64,000 nt of DNA from Ehretia macrophylla (taxonomy: Eukaryota; Streptophyta; Magnoliopsida; Boraginales; Ehretiaceae). The notes below the pieces were generated by a model. The model ran no database searches, was not told where the DNA came from, and saw only the letters and a list, made by a program, of their open reading frames with translations. The stretch is taken from assembly GCA_037974665.1 (NCBI GenBank), contig CM075770.1, positions 9,932,501 through 9,996,500 of the forward strand, in the 5' to 3' direction. Below are positions 36,237 to 49,722 of this stretch, one piece after another. The translations under genes and the position numbers were made by a program. The stretch's first letter is position 1. Every line of letters starts with the position of its first letter.

Positions 36237-37968
36237 GTGATGAAGACAACGGATCATCCCTTTTTTTCAAATATCCAATCACAAGAAGAATTTGAAAATA
36301 CTGTTTGCATCCATACACTCTTCTATACATCACTGACTTGAGTATCGAAGTATCTATAGTGGGCACCACACCGGTGTCAACGACTCACGTCGCCACCCTT
36401 GTCTTCTGATATTGCAGGTTATTAGTGCTCACAAATTCGTGATTGTAAATTTCAGGATCTAAATTTATCTACTTTAAACAAAAAAAATTGTTAGTACTCA
36501 GCCCATCCTATTTAACTAGTTTTAATGAAAAAATAAATGAACCTTAACTGAATGGTACGATCTACATTTCAAGAAGTGCGAGCTCTAAGCTTTTTGTAAG
36601 TGATTTGAAACAAAATAACCCATCCGATCAAAATAAAAAAAAGAAGTGGAATATGAGCAAGTATATTTTTTAAGGGAAACCTAAGCTCTTAAAGAGAAAC
36701 TCAAATTTCAAGAGTATAACCATGTAGAAGCACATCTCCTATTATAATTGGAAATGCAAAAACGTGGGCTGTGTGAGTATATATTTTTTAAGAGAAACTC
36801 AAATTTAAAAGTATAAAAATCATTGACAAAAAAAGATTATAAAAATCTAAATGCAACAACTATTATAATAGAAAACACAAAAAGTTTGAGCTGTTGAAAT
36901 GGCAACCAACATCCGCACGTTAATGCAGAGTCAGCTGAAGCTGAAGCTGTCTTGGCCAATTTTAAAGTCTAGTAATAGTATCGGATATACCTTTTCATTA
37001 CTCGGCAGAATTAAACTATGAAAAAGTATAATATGGAAGAAAGAAGAATCAGGTATTTTGGTCTAGTGGTATTTTTAGTTGTGAGTATGAGAGATTTCGA
37101 GATTAATTATCGTGAGTGATTATGTGTCGTGTAACTTAAGTCTTTCTTGAATTAAAAAAAATGTATATTTAAACAAAAAAGAAAGAAGAGAAAGCATACG
37201 ATAATACTCATAATTATGTACCATACTCGTGTGACGGTGCATTTTTTTTTTCTTTTTACTCTTTTAAAATGACTAGTTCAAAATTGCAAATAGATATTTT
37301 TATAAATTTGGTATTTTTAATTTTGAAATACACAAATAGACAGAATACTTATTTAGAGTAAACGCAACTCGATATATAAAAACAAAAAATACTTAATAGA
37401 TAATTCAAAATTTGTGTAAACATTTAGAGTTCTTTTCTTTAACTTATCTTTTAGTATATTTAAATCATTAAATGGTTATTATAGTCTCGAAATCCCTTAT
37501 TGAAAACCGACTTAATTGTTAAAGGTCAATTAAAGTGTACGTAATATATCACTTGGGATACGTTCTATTATTTTGGATGAGATATTGAGACGAAACTGTA
37601 AAAAAATCCAATTTTTATGTACATTATTTGTGGTACGAAAAATAGAAGTTGTGAAGAACAGTCGTTAAACTCGTGGTATGAGGACCATTTCTTATGTGGG
37701 CTTGGCCTTCCACTAAAGCCAATTGATAAAATGAAATGACCAAATATTAAACGGCTTTTAAGTACACCAATAAGATCATATATTATTTGCATTCTTCAAA
37801 TGAGATTCATTATGCTTGGGGCCTTTTCACGTTCTCTAAAATATATCTTGCCCTTGTAGTTTTGCTATTTGACCAGAAAAAAAGGAAAGTAATAATATTA
37901 GCCTTTACTTTGTATGGTGCAAAAGGAAGGATCGACTCTATAACAACAGTGCATCTACTGAAAATTAA

Positions 37969-38367
37969 GGTTCTGTTTGGTTTAATTTTTTAACATTTAA
38001 AAACGTTTTTTGTGAGTTTAGAAGTTAAAATAACTTGTTTGACCTATTTTTTTTTAAGTATTTTTAATTAAAAGTTGAAGTTGAAAAAAACTAAAAATTG
38101 AAAAGCTCTAAATTAGAGCTTTTTAAAAAAGGGTTTTGCGAAACTGTTTTACGTAATGTGGGAAGCTATTTTTCTTTTATTTTTTCTCAAATATACTCCC
38201 TCCATATTTTTAAAATCCGATATTATCCTAAAAAAATTTAAAAGTTTTATATTGTCTAACACATGTCAAATAATCAATGACTTTTGTTCAACAGTACTTT
38301 TTACAAAAGCTTTACTCTAGTTTTACAGCTCAAAAATTTAAATTTCACAACTAGGCCAAAAAAAGCC
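37969..38367. mobile_element. Tourist-like MITE, family A copy 2
   Basis: It is flanked by TAA on both sides (37966-37968 and 38368-38370), starts GGTTCTGTTTGGTTT and ends AAAAAAAGCC. It aligns with copies near 11.6 kb and 61.6 kb. A 3 bp TAA/TTA target duplication is typical of PIF/Harbinger MITEs. Confidence 0.7.
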
Positions 38368-39183
38368 TAAATTTTTGAAAAAATTGAAGATAGCATCAGA
38401 ATAAGAGTGTCAAGTGGTAGGAAATTTTGTAATAGTGCACTTAATAAGAGAACTAGAATTGCTTGGAATATTGACCACTTGGTTCTCGAATGATTATTTT
38501 GTGATGAGACCAAACTTTTTGTAATTATGTGTACAGGATTTTATATTTAATCGATCGCTTGATTAGAAAAAACAAAATAATATCAGCTTTTTTCAAACTT
38601 CAAATCATGAAATAGTCTTGGGGTGAGATGTTACGCGCATCAATCACTATAATATCTAGAGAAATTGAAAATAAAAATGAAAGGTTATGTCCCAAACCAT
38701 GATTCACTAATGAAAATACTTTTCAATCCAGTCGATTCGGGATCGATCAATTCAAAGTTGATTTTTTAATTGATAATTTTGAATCAGTTGATGCGGAAAA
38801 AGATAGTCTTATTAACTTTTTTAATTGACGTCTCACTGTTAATTTGATGAAAAGACGATAAATTATATTGATTAGTCAATAATTATCATGATAACTAATA
38901 TTGATTGAAAACATTTTCGATGAGGCACCTTACTTTTTACTATATTATTAAGTCTATATATAAAGACCAAAAAAAAAGATCTCAATATATAAAAATCAAC
39001 AAATAGGACTTCTTAATTTTTTGAGTGAAAATTGTTTTTATTTGAGACATTTTCTTCAACTTTGGGAACAATAGGAGTAATAAAAAAAATAGATAGAAAG
39101 GACTAATTAATTGTATATGTTGTGATTTGAATAAAAAAAATTAATCATGATTAGAACATGGCGGATTGGTATGTCCAATTGTG

Positions 39184-39194
39184 TTTATAAAAAT
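39184..39194 (+). promoter_or_regulatory. Candidate TATA box of the first NFD4-like gene
   Basis: TTTATAAAAAT lies about 80 bp upstream of the start codon at 39274, which would give a 5'UTR of roughly 50 bases. Confidence 0.45.
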
Positions 39195-39273
39195 ATCGCA
39201 CACCCGAACCTTATATGTAAGCTCTCGATTCTCATAGACTTATCAGAGAAGTGAAAACTCAAAGAAAGAAACA

Positions 39274-42200
39274 ATGAAGGTCACCATAGATGATCAAAGC
39301 AGCAGCAAATGGCTAGCGACGGTGGCTAGCATATGGATCCAATGCAGCTGCGGAGCATCATACGCCTTCGGCATCTACTCACCAGCCTTGAAATCAACCC
39401 AAGGCTACGACCAATCAACTCTCGACACCGTATCCGTCTTCAAAGACATCGGAGCCAACGCCGGTATCATCTCCGGTCTACTCTACTCCGCCGTGACAGC
39501 AAATCCCTCATCGTCGTCTTCTTGGTTGTCGCGTGGTACTGGGCCGTGGGTGGTTCACTTGGCCGGAGCAATACAATGCTTCGTGGGTTACTTCTTCATG
39601 TGGCTTTCCGTCACCGGAATGATTCCTCGGCCACATGTTTCGGTCATGTGTCTGTTCATGTTCTTGGCTGCTCATGCTCAAACGTTTTTCAACACGGCTA
39701 ATGTTGTCACTGCTGTTCATAATTTTCCTCAGTATAATGGTACAATCGTTGGCATCATGAAGGTACGTTAAAATTGTTGTCTGAATTCGCTTTACTCATT
39801 GTTTGGTTTGTTTTAAAAACGTCACGAGTTTCACATCTTTTATTTCTAATGCGTGGGACTGAAATTCACATCATACGTTTTTAACGCCAACGTTTTGAAC
39901 CAAATTTATTACTTGCGTTGCATGGTCAATTTTATGAAATCAAAAAGATAACCCCGAGATTTAACCTAGTGGAGAGCGTTTGTGTGTGCGTAAAAGGCTT
40001 ATTCATATTTTAAATTAAAAAGTCAAGAAATTACTAGTCTTAATAAAATTTATATATAATTAATTTAAATTATGATTTCTCGATGTAGGGTTATGTCTTT
40101 CAAACTTTAACACTTGTAAGCCCGAAAAATTTGTAAGGAGGAGTTCCCAGTCATTTATTTAAAATCAAAGTTGGCATAATTAATGGTGGTTTTATGAGAA
40201 GGGCTCGCTTGTAGCTCTCCGACAACCAACCAGGGCAATTGCTTTACGTTAGTGTCCCCTACTGTAATGGTAGAAAATGACACTTACAATTTGCATAAGG
40301 GGACTTGTTTAGGCCGTCAAATTCCTAAGCAAGTCGTTTAGGAATGAGAAATTCACGTTACACATAATTATATTAAAATTATAAATTATATTATATAATG
40401 ATATATTTTAATATATATATTAAATTAATTAAAAAAAGTTTAAATTTGAGATTTTTGGTCCATAAATTATCATATTTACCGTTATTCTCATCTGGGGAGT
40501 CAATTCTTTGATTACAAATATTGAAACAAATGAGTATCAAAATAGAAAAGGAGGAAATTTTCAAGTTTTGGCTTTTGTGCATGAATGCACATTATATAAG
40601 TTCGTGGCTAGATACAAGTTAGTGGCTTGATTACAGAGTGCCCCTAGTAAAGGGATGGCAATTAAATCGATTAAACTAGGTTGGATGTATACCTGAAAGG
40701 AAGTAAATATAATAAATAAATAATAAGGGACGAATCGTCACCTACATAATTGTAGACAATTGATTGGTGGTGAATTGGTGAAAATAATTCTTATATCTTT
40801 TCAAAACTTTAAATCCGTCCATATTGTATAAAATTAGCTAATTTAGTCTTTATTATTTTTAAAAAAAATTAAATTCATACATATTATTCCAAATTGACCA
40901 ATTTAACCCCTATTTTTTCCCAAAAAAAATTAATTTAGTCACTTTTTTCATATAAAATTCAAATTAGTCATTAATGTTTTTAAAAAAATGCGATTAAATT
41001 AATTTCTTTGAAAATAATAGAGACTAAATTGGTTAATATTGAACAATAGATAATAATTTGAAAGTTTTTAAAAATAATATGAACTAAATTGACTAATTTT
41101 GAATAATAGAGATAAATTTACAATTTTAGAGAAACAATAAACACCATTTGTGCAATTTTTCCGTTTATGGGTTTTTTTTTTTGGTTCTTTTGTGCATAAA
41201 AATCGATTATAACTCTCTTTAAACTTAAAAAAAGAGGTAAACATAATTAAAAAAATATATAATTAGGTAAGATATGACTGTTTTCAATGGGTAAAGCACG
41301 CATAAAAGGTATGGTTAGGTAAAGGAAACAAAGAAAGTGGAGCCATAAATATTGTCGAGGCCCATTTATGGTTGAGATAATTTTATTCTATTTTAGGCAA
41401 TTGTGGTGACAGGATATTAGCCTTGCAACAATATAATGAAAGTGATTTTTTTTTTTTCCTTTTTTGTTTGGTCGATAAAGTGATTGTTCTCAATTGTTTA
41501 GAGTTTATAATATTGTTTCCATTTGTTTTCCTTTCTCTTTTTTATATGGACCATGGACCATTTGTCTAAAACATGTCGCACCTGATTATTTTATATAATT
41601 TTTGGGTGTATGAATTTATTAATATTACCTCTAAATACTATAAACTTCCCTGAACACTTGTCCTAATTAATAGGACCTACATGTATTTTTTATCGTTTTG
41701 AAGACATTCCCTAATTACAATTCCATGTTCTTCTTTGGCCAGGGTTTTCTAGGCTTGAGTGGAGCAGTATTAGTGCAGGTGTATCACATGTTATTCAAAG
41801 ACAAGCCAAGCACTTTCTTGTTAATGCTTGCATTATTACCCAGCCTGCTATCCATTTTGCTTATGTGCTTGGTGAAAATTCAGCATACTCATACTGGAGA
41901 TGACAAAAAGCATTTGAATAGTTTCTCATGGATGTCTATAATCATTGCTGCATATCTCATGTTCTTGATAATTTTGGAGGATATTGTCACTTTGCCACAA
42001 CTAGGACAAGTTTTTGCATTGGTTTTTCTCCTCTTCCTGTTATCTTCGCCTCTTGGCATTGCGATCAAAGCTCAGAAAGAGGATTCATGGAGATTATCGA
42101 AAAAAAATTCGTCAGCAACCACCCCATTATTAGATGATCCCGAAACTGCAAATGCTGACAAGTCATTGGTAGAAGAAAATCTCAAAAATAGTCCTGATGC

Positions 42201-42936
42201 GCCCGCAAATGCAATCCGAAATAGTGTAAGCTCGGAGGACTTATTGGGGCTTGAAAAAGATATGAATGTTATACAAGCCATGTGTTCCATGAACTTTTGG
42301 TTGTTGTTCATTGCAATGATGTGTGGAATGGGATCAGGATTGGCAACAATCAATAACATCAGCCAAATAGGTGAATCTCTTGGCTACACACTGGCAGAGA
42401 CTAGTGCCTTGGTTTCTCTCTGGAGTATATGGAATTTTCTCGGCCGTTTCGTTGCTGGATATCTATCAGATTTTTTCCTGCACAAGAAAGGCTGGCCAAG
42501 ACCATTGTTCATATGTCTTACATTAGCAACAATGAGCGTTGGACACATTGTTATCGCTTCTGGTTTTCCTGGAAATTTGTACATCGGATCAGTACTCGTT
42601 GGCATCAGTTATGGTTCGCAGTGGTCATTAATGCCTACCATTACATCTGAGATTTTTGGAGTGAAACATATGGGAACCATTTTCAACACCATTGCTGTAG
42701 CTAGTCCTGTTGGATCTTATTTGTTTTCGGTTAGAGCAATCGGCGAAATATATGACAGACAAGCATCAGGTGAAGGGAACGCGTGCTATGGCACTCACTG
42801 CTTCATGTTAGCATTCTTGATTTTGGCGTCAGTGAGTTTATGCGGATTCCTAGTCGCTCTTGTTCTGTTTTTCAATACAAAAAAGTTCTATAAACAAGTT
42901 CTAATCAGACGGTTGAGGCGTGCTGCAAAACACTAA
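39274..42936 (+). CDS. Nodulin-like / NFD4-type MFS membrane protein, copy 1
   Basis: Two exons, 39274-39762 and 41743-42936, joined at ATCATGAAG|GTACGT and TTGGCCAG|GGTTTT. They encode 560 aa. The N-terminal exon carries the plant nodulin-like signature (WLATVASIWIQCSCGASYAF, YDQSTLDTVSVFKDIG) and several membrane spans. Exon 2 adds the second half, with a long hydrophilic loop (about residues 285-345) and the conserved NFWLLFIAMMCGMGSGLA, WNFLGRFVAGYLSD and YGSQWSLMPTITSEIFG blocks. The family is predicted to be 12-span MFS transporters; NUCLEAR FUSION DEFECTIVE 4 is a named relative. No substrate can be read from the sequence. The 2.0 kb intron contains AT-rich foldback sequence. The gene is in tandem with the copy at 44434. 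Confidence 0.92.
40800..41150. repeat. AT-rich foldback (MITE-like) sequence in intron 1 of copy 1
   Basis: Strings such as AAAATTAGCTAATTTAGTC on the left and GACTAATTTT or ACTAAATTGGTTAAT on the right form a loose inverted repeat over about 340 bp. The ends are not sharp. Confidence 0.35.
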
Positions 42937-44433
42937 ATGATTATGCTATTACATCTGTATATGGTTTCAGCAAAGTTTGTTACAATAGTTTTATGCAATA
43001 TAGATTTCCCCCCTCCCCGGGGGTTTCTTTTGGGGGGTGGGGTGCGATTGAGGGGACTGCTGCTGCCTGTAAGTTTGTTTGTTTGTTGTACTAATAGAGA
43101 TGTGTGATCGTTCATGAGTGGATTGATAATGTTTGTTCCTCTTCTGTTGTATTGGGAAAAAGAAGTTACAAGGATATTGTTATTGTTCTTGCAATGATCT
43201 CTTATAAACGCTCAAAAAGATCTTGTAGGATTGACTAATAGTGAAACTTGTTACTATGACATTCTAGAAATCAGTAATAGTAAAACTTGTTACTATGACA
43301 TTTTATGATGATTACAAGTGTTACCATCTAAAATCATCAAGCTTGGACATTCAAACGGTTGAATATTTATAAGGAAATTCTATCGCAACTTCTATCTTGT
43401 CGAATCCCATCTGCATTGTAGATGAAGCCTGAGATGCATCGACAATTTTCATTTTTAAGCACCCCATTAATGGTAGCCGAGGGTGGAGGACCAACAAGAC
43501 TAAGTTTAATCCAGCCAAGCTAGGGAAGACTCCATTTAGTCCAGCATTGCAGAAAGTGTTAAGATTACATTTGTCTCACATAAAAAAATTAGAACGATTC
43601 AAAAAATATATATTCTATATAAAATAATTTTGATTGAGTATTTAAATACACATATTCGTAAATAAATGTTGACATACTCAAACACACATATTCATAAATA
43701 AATCTTAACTTTCAAGACTTCATAATGCATTCAAGTTTTTATTTTTTCCTTGAATAATCCCGTGTCCATTATTATAGAACCTTTTTAGAAATGCTTAAAA
43801 GACATTTATGAGGTTCACAAAAAAAAAAAAAAAAGTGGACTTTACTCATAATATCACGTGTCACTATTACATACGAAGAAAAGACAACAAACAGTTTTTC
43901 TGACAGTAGAGCTACTGGCGGCCCCTTTCTTGTTCTTGTCCAACCTCTTTCTTTGATTTAATTATTATTTAGAATGTTAAACTAATATCATGATAATGAT
44001 ACGCATCTTAAAATATTAGACATGGCCCTAAAAAAAAAAAAAACAATTCGGGATTTACAAGGTATTTCCCAATTGTTAGATTTCTTTCAGATAAAATATT
44101 TGAGTCTAGATGTTTAAATCATCCAATTTTTCTGATGAAATCCAATCACTAATTTTTTTTTTTTTTGAATATAATCTTACTATCAATTAATAAATCTATG
44201 AATACATCGATGCACCTCAATTTACCTGTGAGATACAGGGAGCTAGACGCGTGTGCGGTTCGTTGACGTTTTGGAGCGCTTCCCTCTCCATCAAGATTGA
44301 CGTATAGTTTAGACAAGTGTCACTCATCCCAAACGTAAGAATCATGGTACAAAAACACTGAAAAAAACAGCTGTGCTAGCCAGTTCTTGTTCCATATCTA
44401 CTCAACAACATCAGCAACCCCCAACACCGAACC
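42937..44433. other. Spacer between the tandem NFD4-like genes
   Basis: It includes the 3'UTR of copy 1, with a C-rich then G-rich patch at 43010-43060. A short tandem duplication of TAAAACTTGTTACTATGACA type occurs near 43238-43305. The rest is AT-rich DNA with A-runs near 43820 and 44030. The promoter of copy 2 should lie in the last few hundred bases, but no convincing TATA box was seen. Confidence 0.6.
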
Positions 44434-47280
44434 ATGTCATCACCATCATCATCTTCATCAGAAGAAGACCCAGATTTCCACCCACGATTCAAGTCCATAA
44501 TCCTAAACAAATGGACATCAACAGTAGCAAGCATATGGATCCAATCCACAAGTGGCTCACTCTACACCTTCAGCATCTACTCACAAGCCCTCAAAGCCAG
44601 TCAAGCCTATGACCAATCCACTCTCGATTTAGTCTCCGTTTTCAAAGACTTTGGTGGCAACACCGGCGTCCTCTCCGGCCTCCTTTACACCTTCACCACC
44701 ACCCGCGGCCGCGGCCGCGACCGGTTTAATGGGCCGTGGGTGGTGATCTTGGCTGGTGCTGTTCAGTGCTTTGTTGGGTATTTTCTTATGTGGTTGACTG
44801 TTGCGGGTGTGCTGCCTAGACCACCTGTGTTGGTCATGTGTTGTTACATGCTTTTGGCTGCTCATGCAATGACTTTTTTCAACACTGCTAATGTTGTCAC
44901 TGGTGTGAATAATTTTCCTAATTATAAAGGCACCATTGTGGGTATTATGAAGGTTAGTGGGTTGCTCTTTCTAATTTTTCATCTATATTCTTTCTAGTGA
45001 TTAATCAATTAATTAATTTGATTGTTAATAAAATTTTGAATAACTGTTGCCTGGTTATTCATTTTTTTACCCTTTAGATTGATAGTATTTTTCATTTCAC
45101 CTTTTTGGGTTGGGAATATTATTCCCTTTGGAAATGGTAAATGTAATGGAGGTTTTGATTAGATAGCAAGAAGGTGTGGTTTTTGAATGTAAGAAAGAAA
45201 ATTAAAGAAGTGGATAGAGTAGCTTGAGATTAGTTTTTATTAACAAATATGCTGGTATCGATATGCGGTAGTACATTGAAGAAGATTGAAGTTGGGGTGT
45301 CTAGATGATGAAAAAGGATTAGAAGTTTACAAAATAGTCTTTGCAATTTGTTATGGCAGAACTGTCTGAAATTATTCTATAAAAAGGAAATGGTGAAACA
45401 ACTAATTGCAAATACTTACTGTTGTTCTCATGATAATTGGATATTTTTTTTGGGGAGTGGGGGGTGTTAGATATATAATTGGGATTTGGAAACATTAAGA
45501 AGTGCAAGGGCACGAATGCTCTACCATGTAGATGCAAAAGAACCTTCCGATGGTTTGAGGGCAAGGTAAGGAAAAATGAAAGTAAGCATTCTGGAAGATA
45601 AAGGGACTCTTCTGTTATTATGCGTAGAACATGTACTTTTCTATCCTACAAGTAGTGCCTATTGTTACTTCAGTGTCAATTGTGTAGCTTTCTCTTTCTT
45701 TTTCTTTTTTCTTTTTTCTTTTTTTTTTAAAGAAAACATGAAAAAATATAGTGACTAAATCTGCAGATTATGTATGAGCCATAAAGCTAGGCTGGACAAT
45801 TGTAGATCCTAATAAATTATAATGCTGGGTGACAATATCTGGAACAGTGAACTGGTGCCTAGATTCCGTGGTCTGTTAGCCTTCAAGAAACTGCATACTG
45901 ATATTGGAGACTAGATTTTCAAAAGTCACTGGACGCTCCTTCGATTGCATCTGTACTATGGTCTGATAACAGATATAAATGCCAATAATACTCTGGCTTT
46001 GAATTTAGTTTATTGTTGCTGTTTCTCTTTTACTTTGAAAGTTAATGTGTTGATTTTTCAATCCTTTGTAGGGTTTTGTTGGATTGAGTGGAGCAGTACT
46101 TATTCAAGTATATCAGACAATTTTCAGAAATAGGCCGACTACATACCTTCTGATGCTGGCATTGTTGCCCACTCTCAATTCTCTGGTATTTATGTTCTTT
46201 GTACGAATATTTAGAAGAAATGAATTGGAAGAGAATAAGCACCTGAATGGTTTCTCGTTACTTGCTCTTGTTCTAGCTGCTTATCTCATGTCTGTAATAG
46301 TTATACAGAACCTCCTTACCTTACATCTGCCAGTACGTGTCTTTTTGTTTGTTGTACTCATCCTTTTGCTTGTATCACCTCTTTCTATTGCATTGAAAGC
46401 CCTAAAAGAAAAGTATCATAGGAAAGTAAGGTTGTTGCTCGAACGTAACCAACTAGTTTATGAGCCAATCCAGTTACATGCTGATGATCTGCATAGTAGA
46501 GAAGATCCTCGTGAATACCATGAACTCCCTGATGGTCCTGACGAAGATATGGATAGAAGTGACCAGATGACTGTGCATCGGCCGGAGAATTTGAATCTTT
46601 TGCAAGCAATGTGCACCAGTAGTTTCTGGTTTTTGTTCATTACCACTGCATGTGGAATGGGCTCTGGACTGGCAACAGTGAACAACATCAGCCAGATAGG
46701 AGGATCTCTTGGTTACTCGAGCTGGGAAATAAATACTTTGGTTTCTCTTTGGAGCATCTGGAATTTTCTTGGTCGATTTGGAGCTGGTTATGTGTCAGAG
46801 TATTTCCTGCATTTTAAAGGATGGTCAAGGCCATTGTTTATGGCAATTACACTAGCAGCTATGAGTGTGGGTCATGCTGTGATCGCCTCTGGTGTTCCCG
46901 GGGCTCTATATGCTGGCTCTGTCCTGGTGGGTGTTTGTTACGGGTCACAATGGTCATTAATGCCCACAATTGCTTCTGAGGTATTTGGTAAATCCCATTT
47001 TGGAACAATATTTAACACGATCACCATTGCAGGTCCTGTTGGATCCTATACACTCTCTGTTAAGGTGATTGGTTATATCTATGATAAAGAAGCCTCTGGA
47101 GAAACGAACACGTGTTTCGGAACTCGTTGCTTCATGTTATCCTTTATTATCATGGCCTGTGCAACATTTTTGGGGTTCCTTGTTGCCTTGGCATTGTTTT
47201 TCCGGACGAGGAAGTTCTATAAACATGTCATAGTTAGAAGACTATCTGCTAGTAGACGAGTAGTAGCTGATGTTGACTGA
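44434..47280 (+). CDS. Nodulin-like / NFD4-type MFS membrane protein, copy 2
   Basis: Two exons, 44434-44952 and 46072-47280, joined at ATTATGAAG|GTTAGT and CTTTGTAG|GGTTTT. They encode 575 aa. The intron interrupts the same codon context (GTIVGIMK then G-F) as in copy 1, so the genes are tandem duplicates. The N-terminus is a serine/acidic stretch absent from copy 1, and an Arg/Gly-rich insert (TTRGRGRDR) replaces the serine run of copy 1. The nodulin-like N-half and the C-terminal MFS half (GMGSGLATVNNISQIGGSLG, SQWSLMPTIASEVFG) are intact. The central hydrophilic loop (about residues 290-350) differs strongly from copy 1 and includes a His/Asp-rich stretch. It is a predicted multi-span membrane transporter with unknown substrate. 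Confidence 0.92.
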
Positions 47281-48253
47281 AATAGCGTCCAGTTCCTTAT
47301 CTTGTTTAGTTAGTTCATATCGTGTTGCTTATTTCTTGTACTAGTTAACTTTTGTGTTGTACTGATCAGCCTCTTTAAGTGTATACACGTATCAAGCTTG
47401 TTGATTCAAGTCGTGGAATGGGTCCATCAATGTCGATTCTCTCTCTCTCCCCTGCATCTGTCTTGTATCGCAACCATCAAAGACATCAAACAGGTTTGCT
47501 TCACTGAATGCCTAGTCAGAAACAGCGCCTTGAACTGGCGCAGCCTCCAGACTCATTGATGGCTTGGTTAGAGCGTGACAAAAGGGGTGAAACACCGCCT
47601 AGACTGATTGTGGAGTAAATCACGGCTTAGGCCTCCCTGTTCTAAGCAAGAATTAGTATGAAGGCCTCGTGTTTGCTCAAGAGGTGTTTGATTTAGTGGG
47701 GATAAAACTTGGTTAGATTCTGTACTTTCTATTTGTTGATGTGTGTAAATATCTAGACAAGAGAAAATGTGTAAATATATATGTTATTTGATTTAATAGT
47801 GAGATGGAGTTTACATATTAGCACAACCTATATTATGATTTCATTCAACTATTGCAAACCAATGATTGTTATTTATAGGAATACCTAATTCCTCTAACCT
47901 CGTGATGCAACGTCACACTCCAAATCTAGAGTCTCTCATGTGGGAGGGTCTATCGCATCGAGTAATATTGCATTTTCACTTTTTGAGTATAAATTCGTCT
48001 TATAAAATATCTTTAGGTCACACTTGTGAGATCAGGACCTTTTGTCCCGGAATATTTATAGTGGTTATGTCCAATCAACTACTGAAGGAATCAAAAATTA
48101 TTCTACAAAATAAACATATTGGATCAATCGGGAAAAAGTCCAACAAATACATTTCAGGTTGATATTGATATTGATTTGTTTTGTTGAATTGAACATTTAT
48201 TAAAAGGAATAAATCAGTGTAAAAATTATGTGAGAAGGCTAAGAGCTTTAAAA

Positions 48254-49089
48254 AGGGTTTGGTTCACGTATTGGTTTTTCATAACATTTATGGAAATGAT
48301 ATTTTCAAAAATATTATTATTGGGAATGATATTTTCAAAAATATTATTATCGGGAATGTTATTAAAACTGTTTGGTATGTTAAAAATATTTTGATAAATT
48401 CCTAAAAATGTTATTTTGTAATGTTTGATTTAGACTCATTATTCCTAAGAATTTTGAGTAATTTTTTAACAATGCCCCTAATTCAGAAAAACAAAAATGT
48501 TCAATTCAACAAAACAAGCAAAATTAAATTTCTTATTTTAAAAGATTTTGAAATTTAATTTAAAATTTTTAAATTTAGAATTTAGAAATAAAAAATTATT
48601 TTAAATATAAATTTAAATTATAAAATTTTAGTTTAACTTAAAAAATTAATTAATTTTATTAATTTCTTTTTATTTTTTTTTGTTATTATTTTAGTTTTTA
48701 TAAATAATTTTTATTTTATACTCTCTTTTTTAATCTTATTTTAATTTTAAATTATTTTATTTTATTTTCTCATTTTATATTTTTATTTTTTATCTTTTAA
48801 TTTTGTATTTTATTTTTTGAATGATTTTATATATTTTAATTTTGTATTTTTTAAGATAGGTATTTGTGTCTATTGGCTTTCCAAAATCATTCCCACAACT
48901 CGGGAATGCGAGATTCTCCCCCCCTCATATGGGAATAAAAATATACCAAATCAATGAGAATATTGCATTCTCATGAATGTGATATTCCCAATAATATTTT
49001 TTTCATTTCGCAAACCAAATATAAGAATATCATATTTCAGACTTCACATTTCCAGGAATTTTGTACTATTTTGCGAACCAAACGCCCCC
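48254..49089. mobile_element. Inverted-repeat element (about 840 bp), non-coding
   Basis: It begins GGGTTTGGTTCACG and ends GCGAACCAAACGCCCCC, whose reverse complement is GGGGGCGTTTGGTTCGC. A 32 bp direct duplication (GGAATGATATTTTCAAAA type) lies just inside the left end, and the interior is almost pure A/T. The superfamily is not determined. Confidence 0.5.
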
Positions 49090-49712
49090 TGACAACAAGG
49101 AATCAGTGGAAAATTAATGGAATTTTTCTTCAAAATAAACAATCCTTTTGAACGAATATCATGTGATAATATTACGTTAAAATTTTTGTGTATTTTATGA
49201 TATTTTGGTTTAAGACTTATCGTGTGTAAAGTCTTGTAAATGGCTACAATTTGATAACTGACCAGACTTATCCAATCAATATATTTACCATATTTGTCGG
49301 TAGATTACGAGAAGTGCTCTTAATAGTCTATAGTTGTCGAAAATTGAAAATAGAAGGGTAAAAGATGCACCACAATTGTTTAAAATAAACTCTGGAAATT
49401 GTATAGTTAATTTTTTTGTTAGACTTTAAAAAAAATATACGTTAGCCATAGATTGGATCTTTAATATTCTTCTAAGTTATGTTTGACGGAAAAAAAAAAA
49501 ACTCTTGCCCTCACGTAAAAAGTTTATTTTTTCGGTCAGAATTACGTAAGAAGTTCTCATAACTTATCTCATATATATATAAAATTATTTAAACTTATAG
49601 GGGCTAAATTTTATTTTTCTACACTTGGTGGGTGTAAATGAAAATAACACATATTACCCCACTTGATTACAAAGGAACCGAACCGGAGCCGATGAACCGT
49701 GTGCAACCCAAA

Positions 49713-49722
49713 CTATAAAAAC
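49713..49722 (+). promoter_or_regulatory. Candidate TATA box of the WBP11-like gene
   Basis: CTATAAAAACCC lies about 180 bp before the start codon at 49896, followed by a purine-rich leader with a GAAGAA run. Confidence 0.5.

Larger units (their letters stand above)
30928..39273. other. 8.3 kb intergenic interval between divergent genes, repeat-rich
   Basis: The first ~300 bases are GA-rich and (TA)n-rich and probably hold the 5'UTR and promoter of the UCH-like gene. The rest is AT-rich and holds small DNA-transposon derivatives (listed separately), a (CAA)n run near 31577, and a short repeat of ACCATGGTTATAGGCTC near 33266 and 33310. Near 36650-36890 a degenerate ~120 bp duplication is visible. 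No coding region is supported. Confidence 0.65.
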
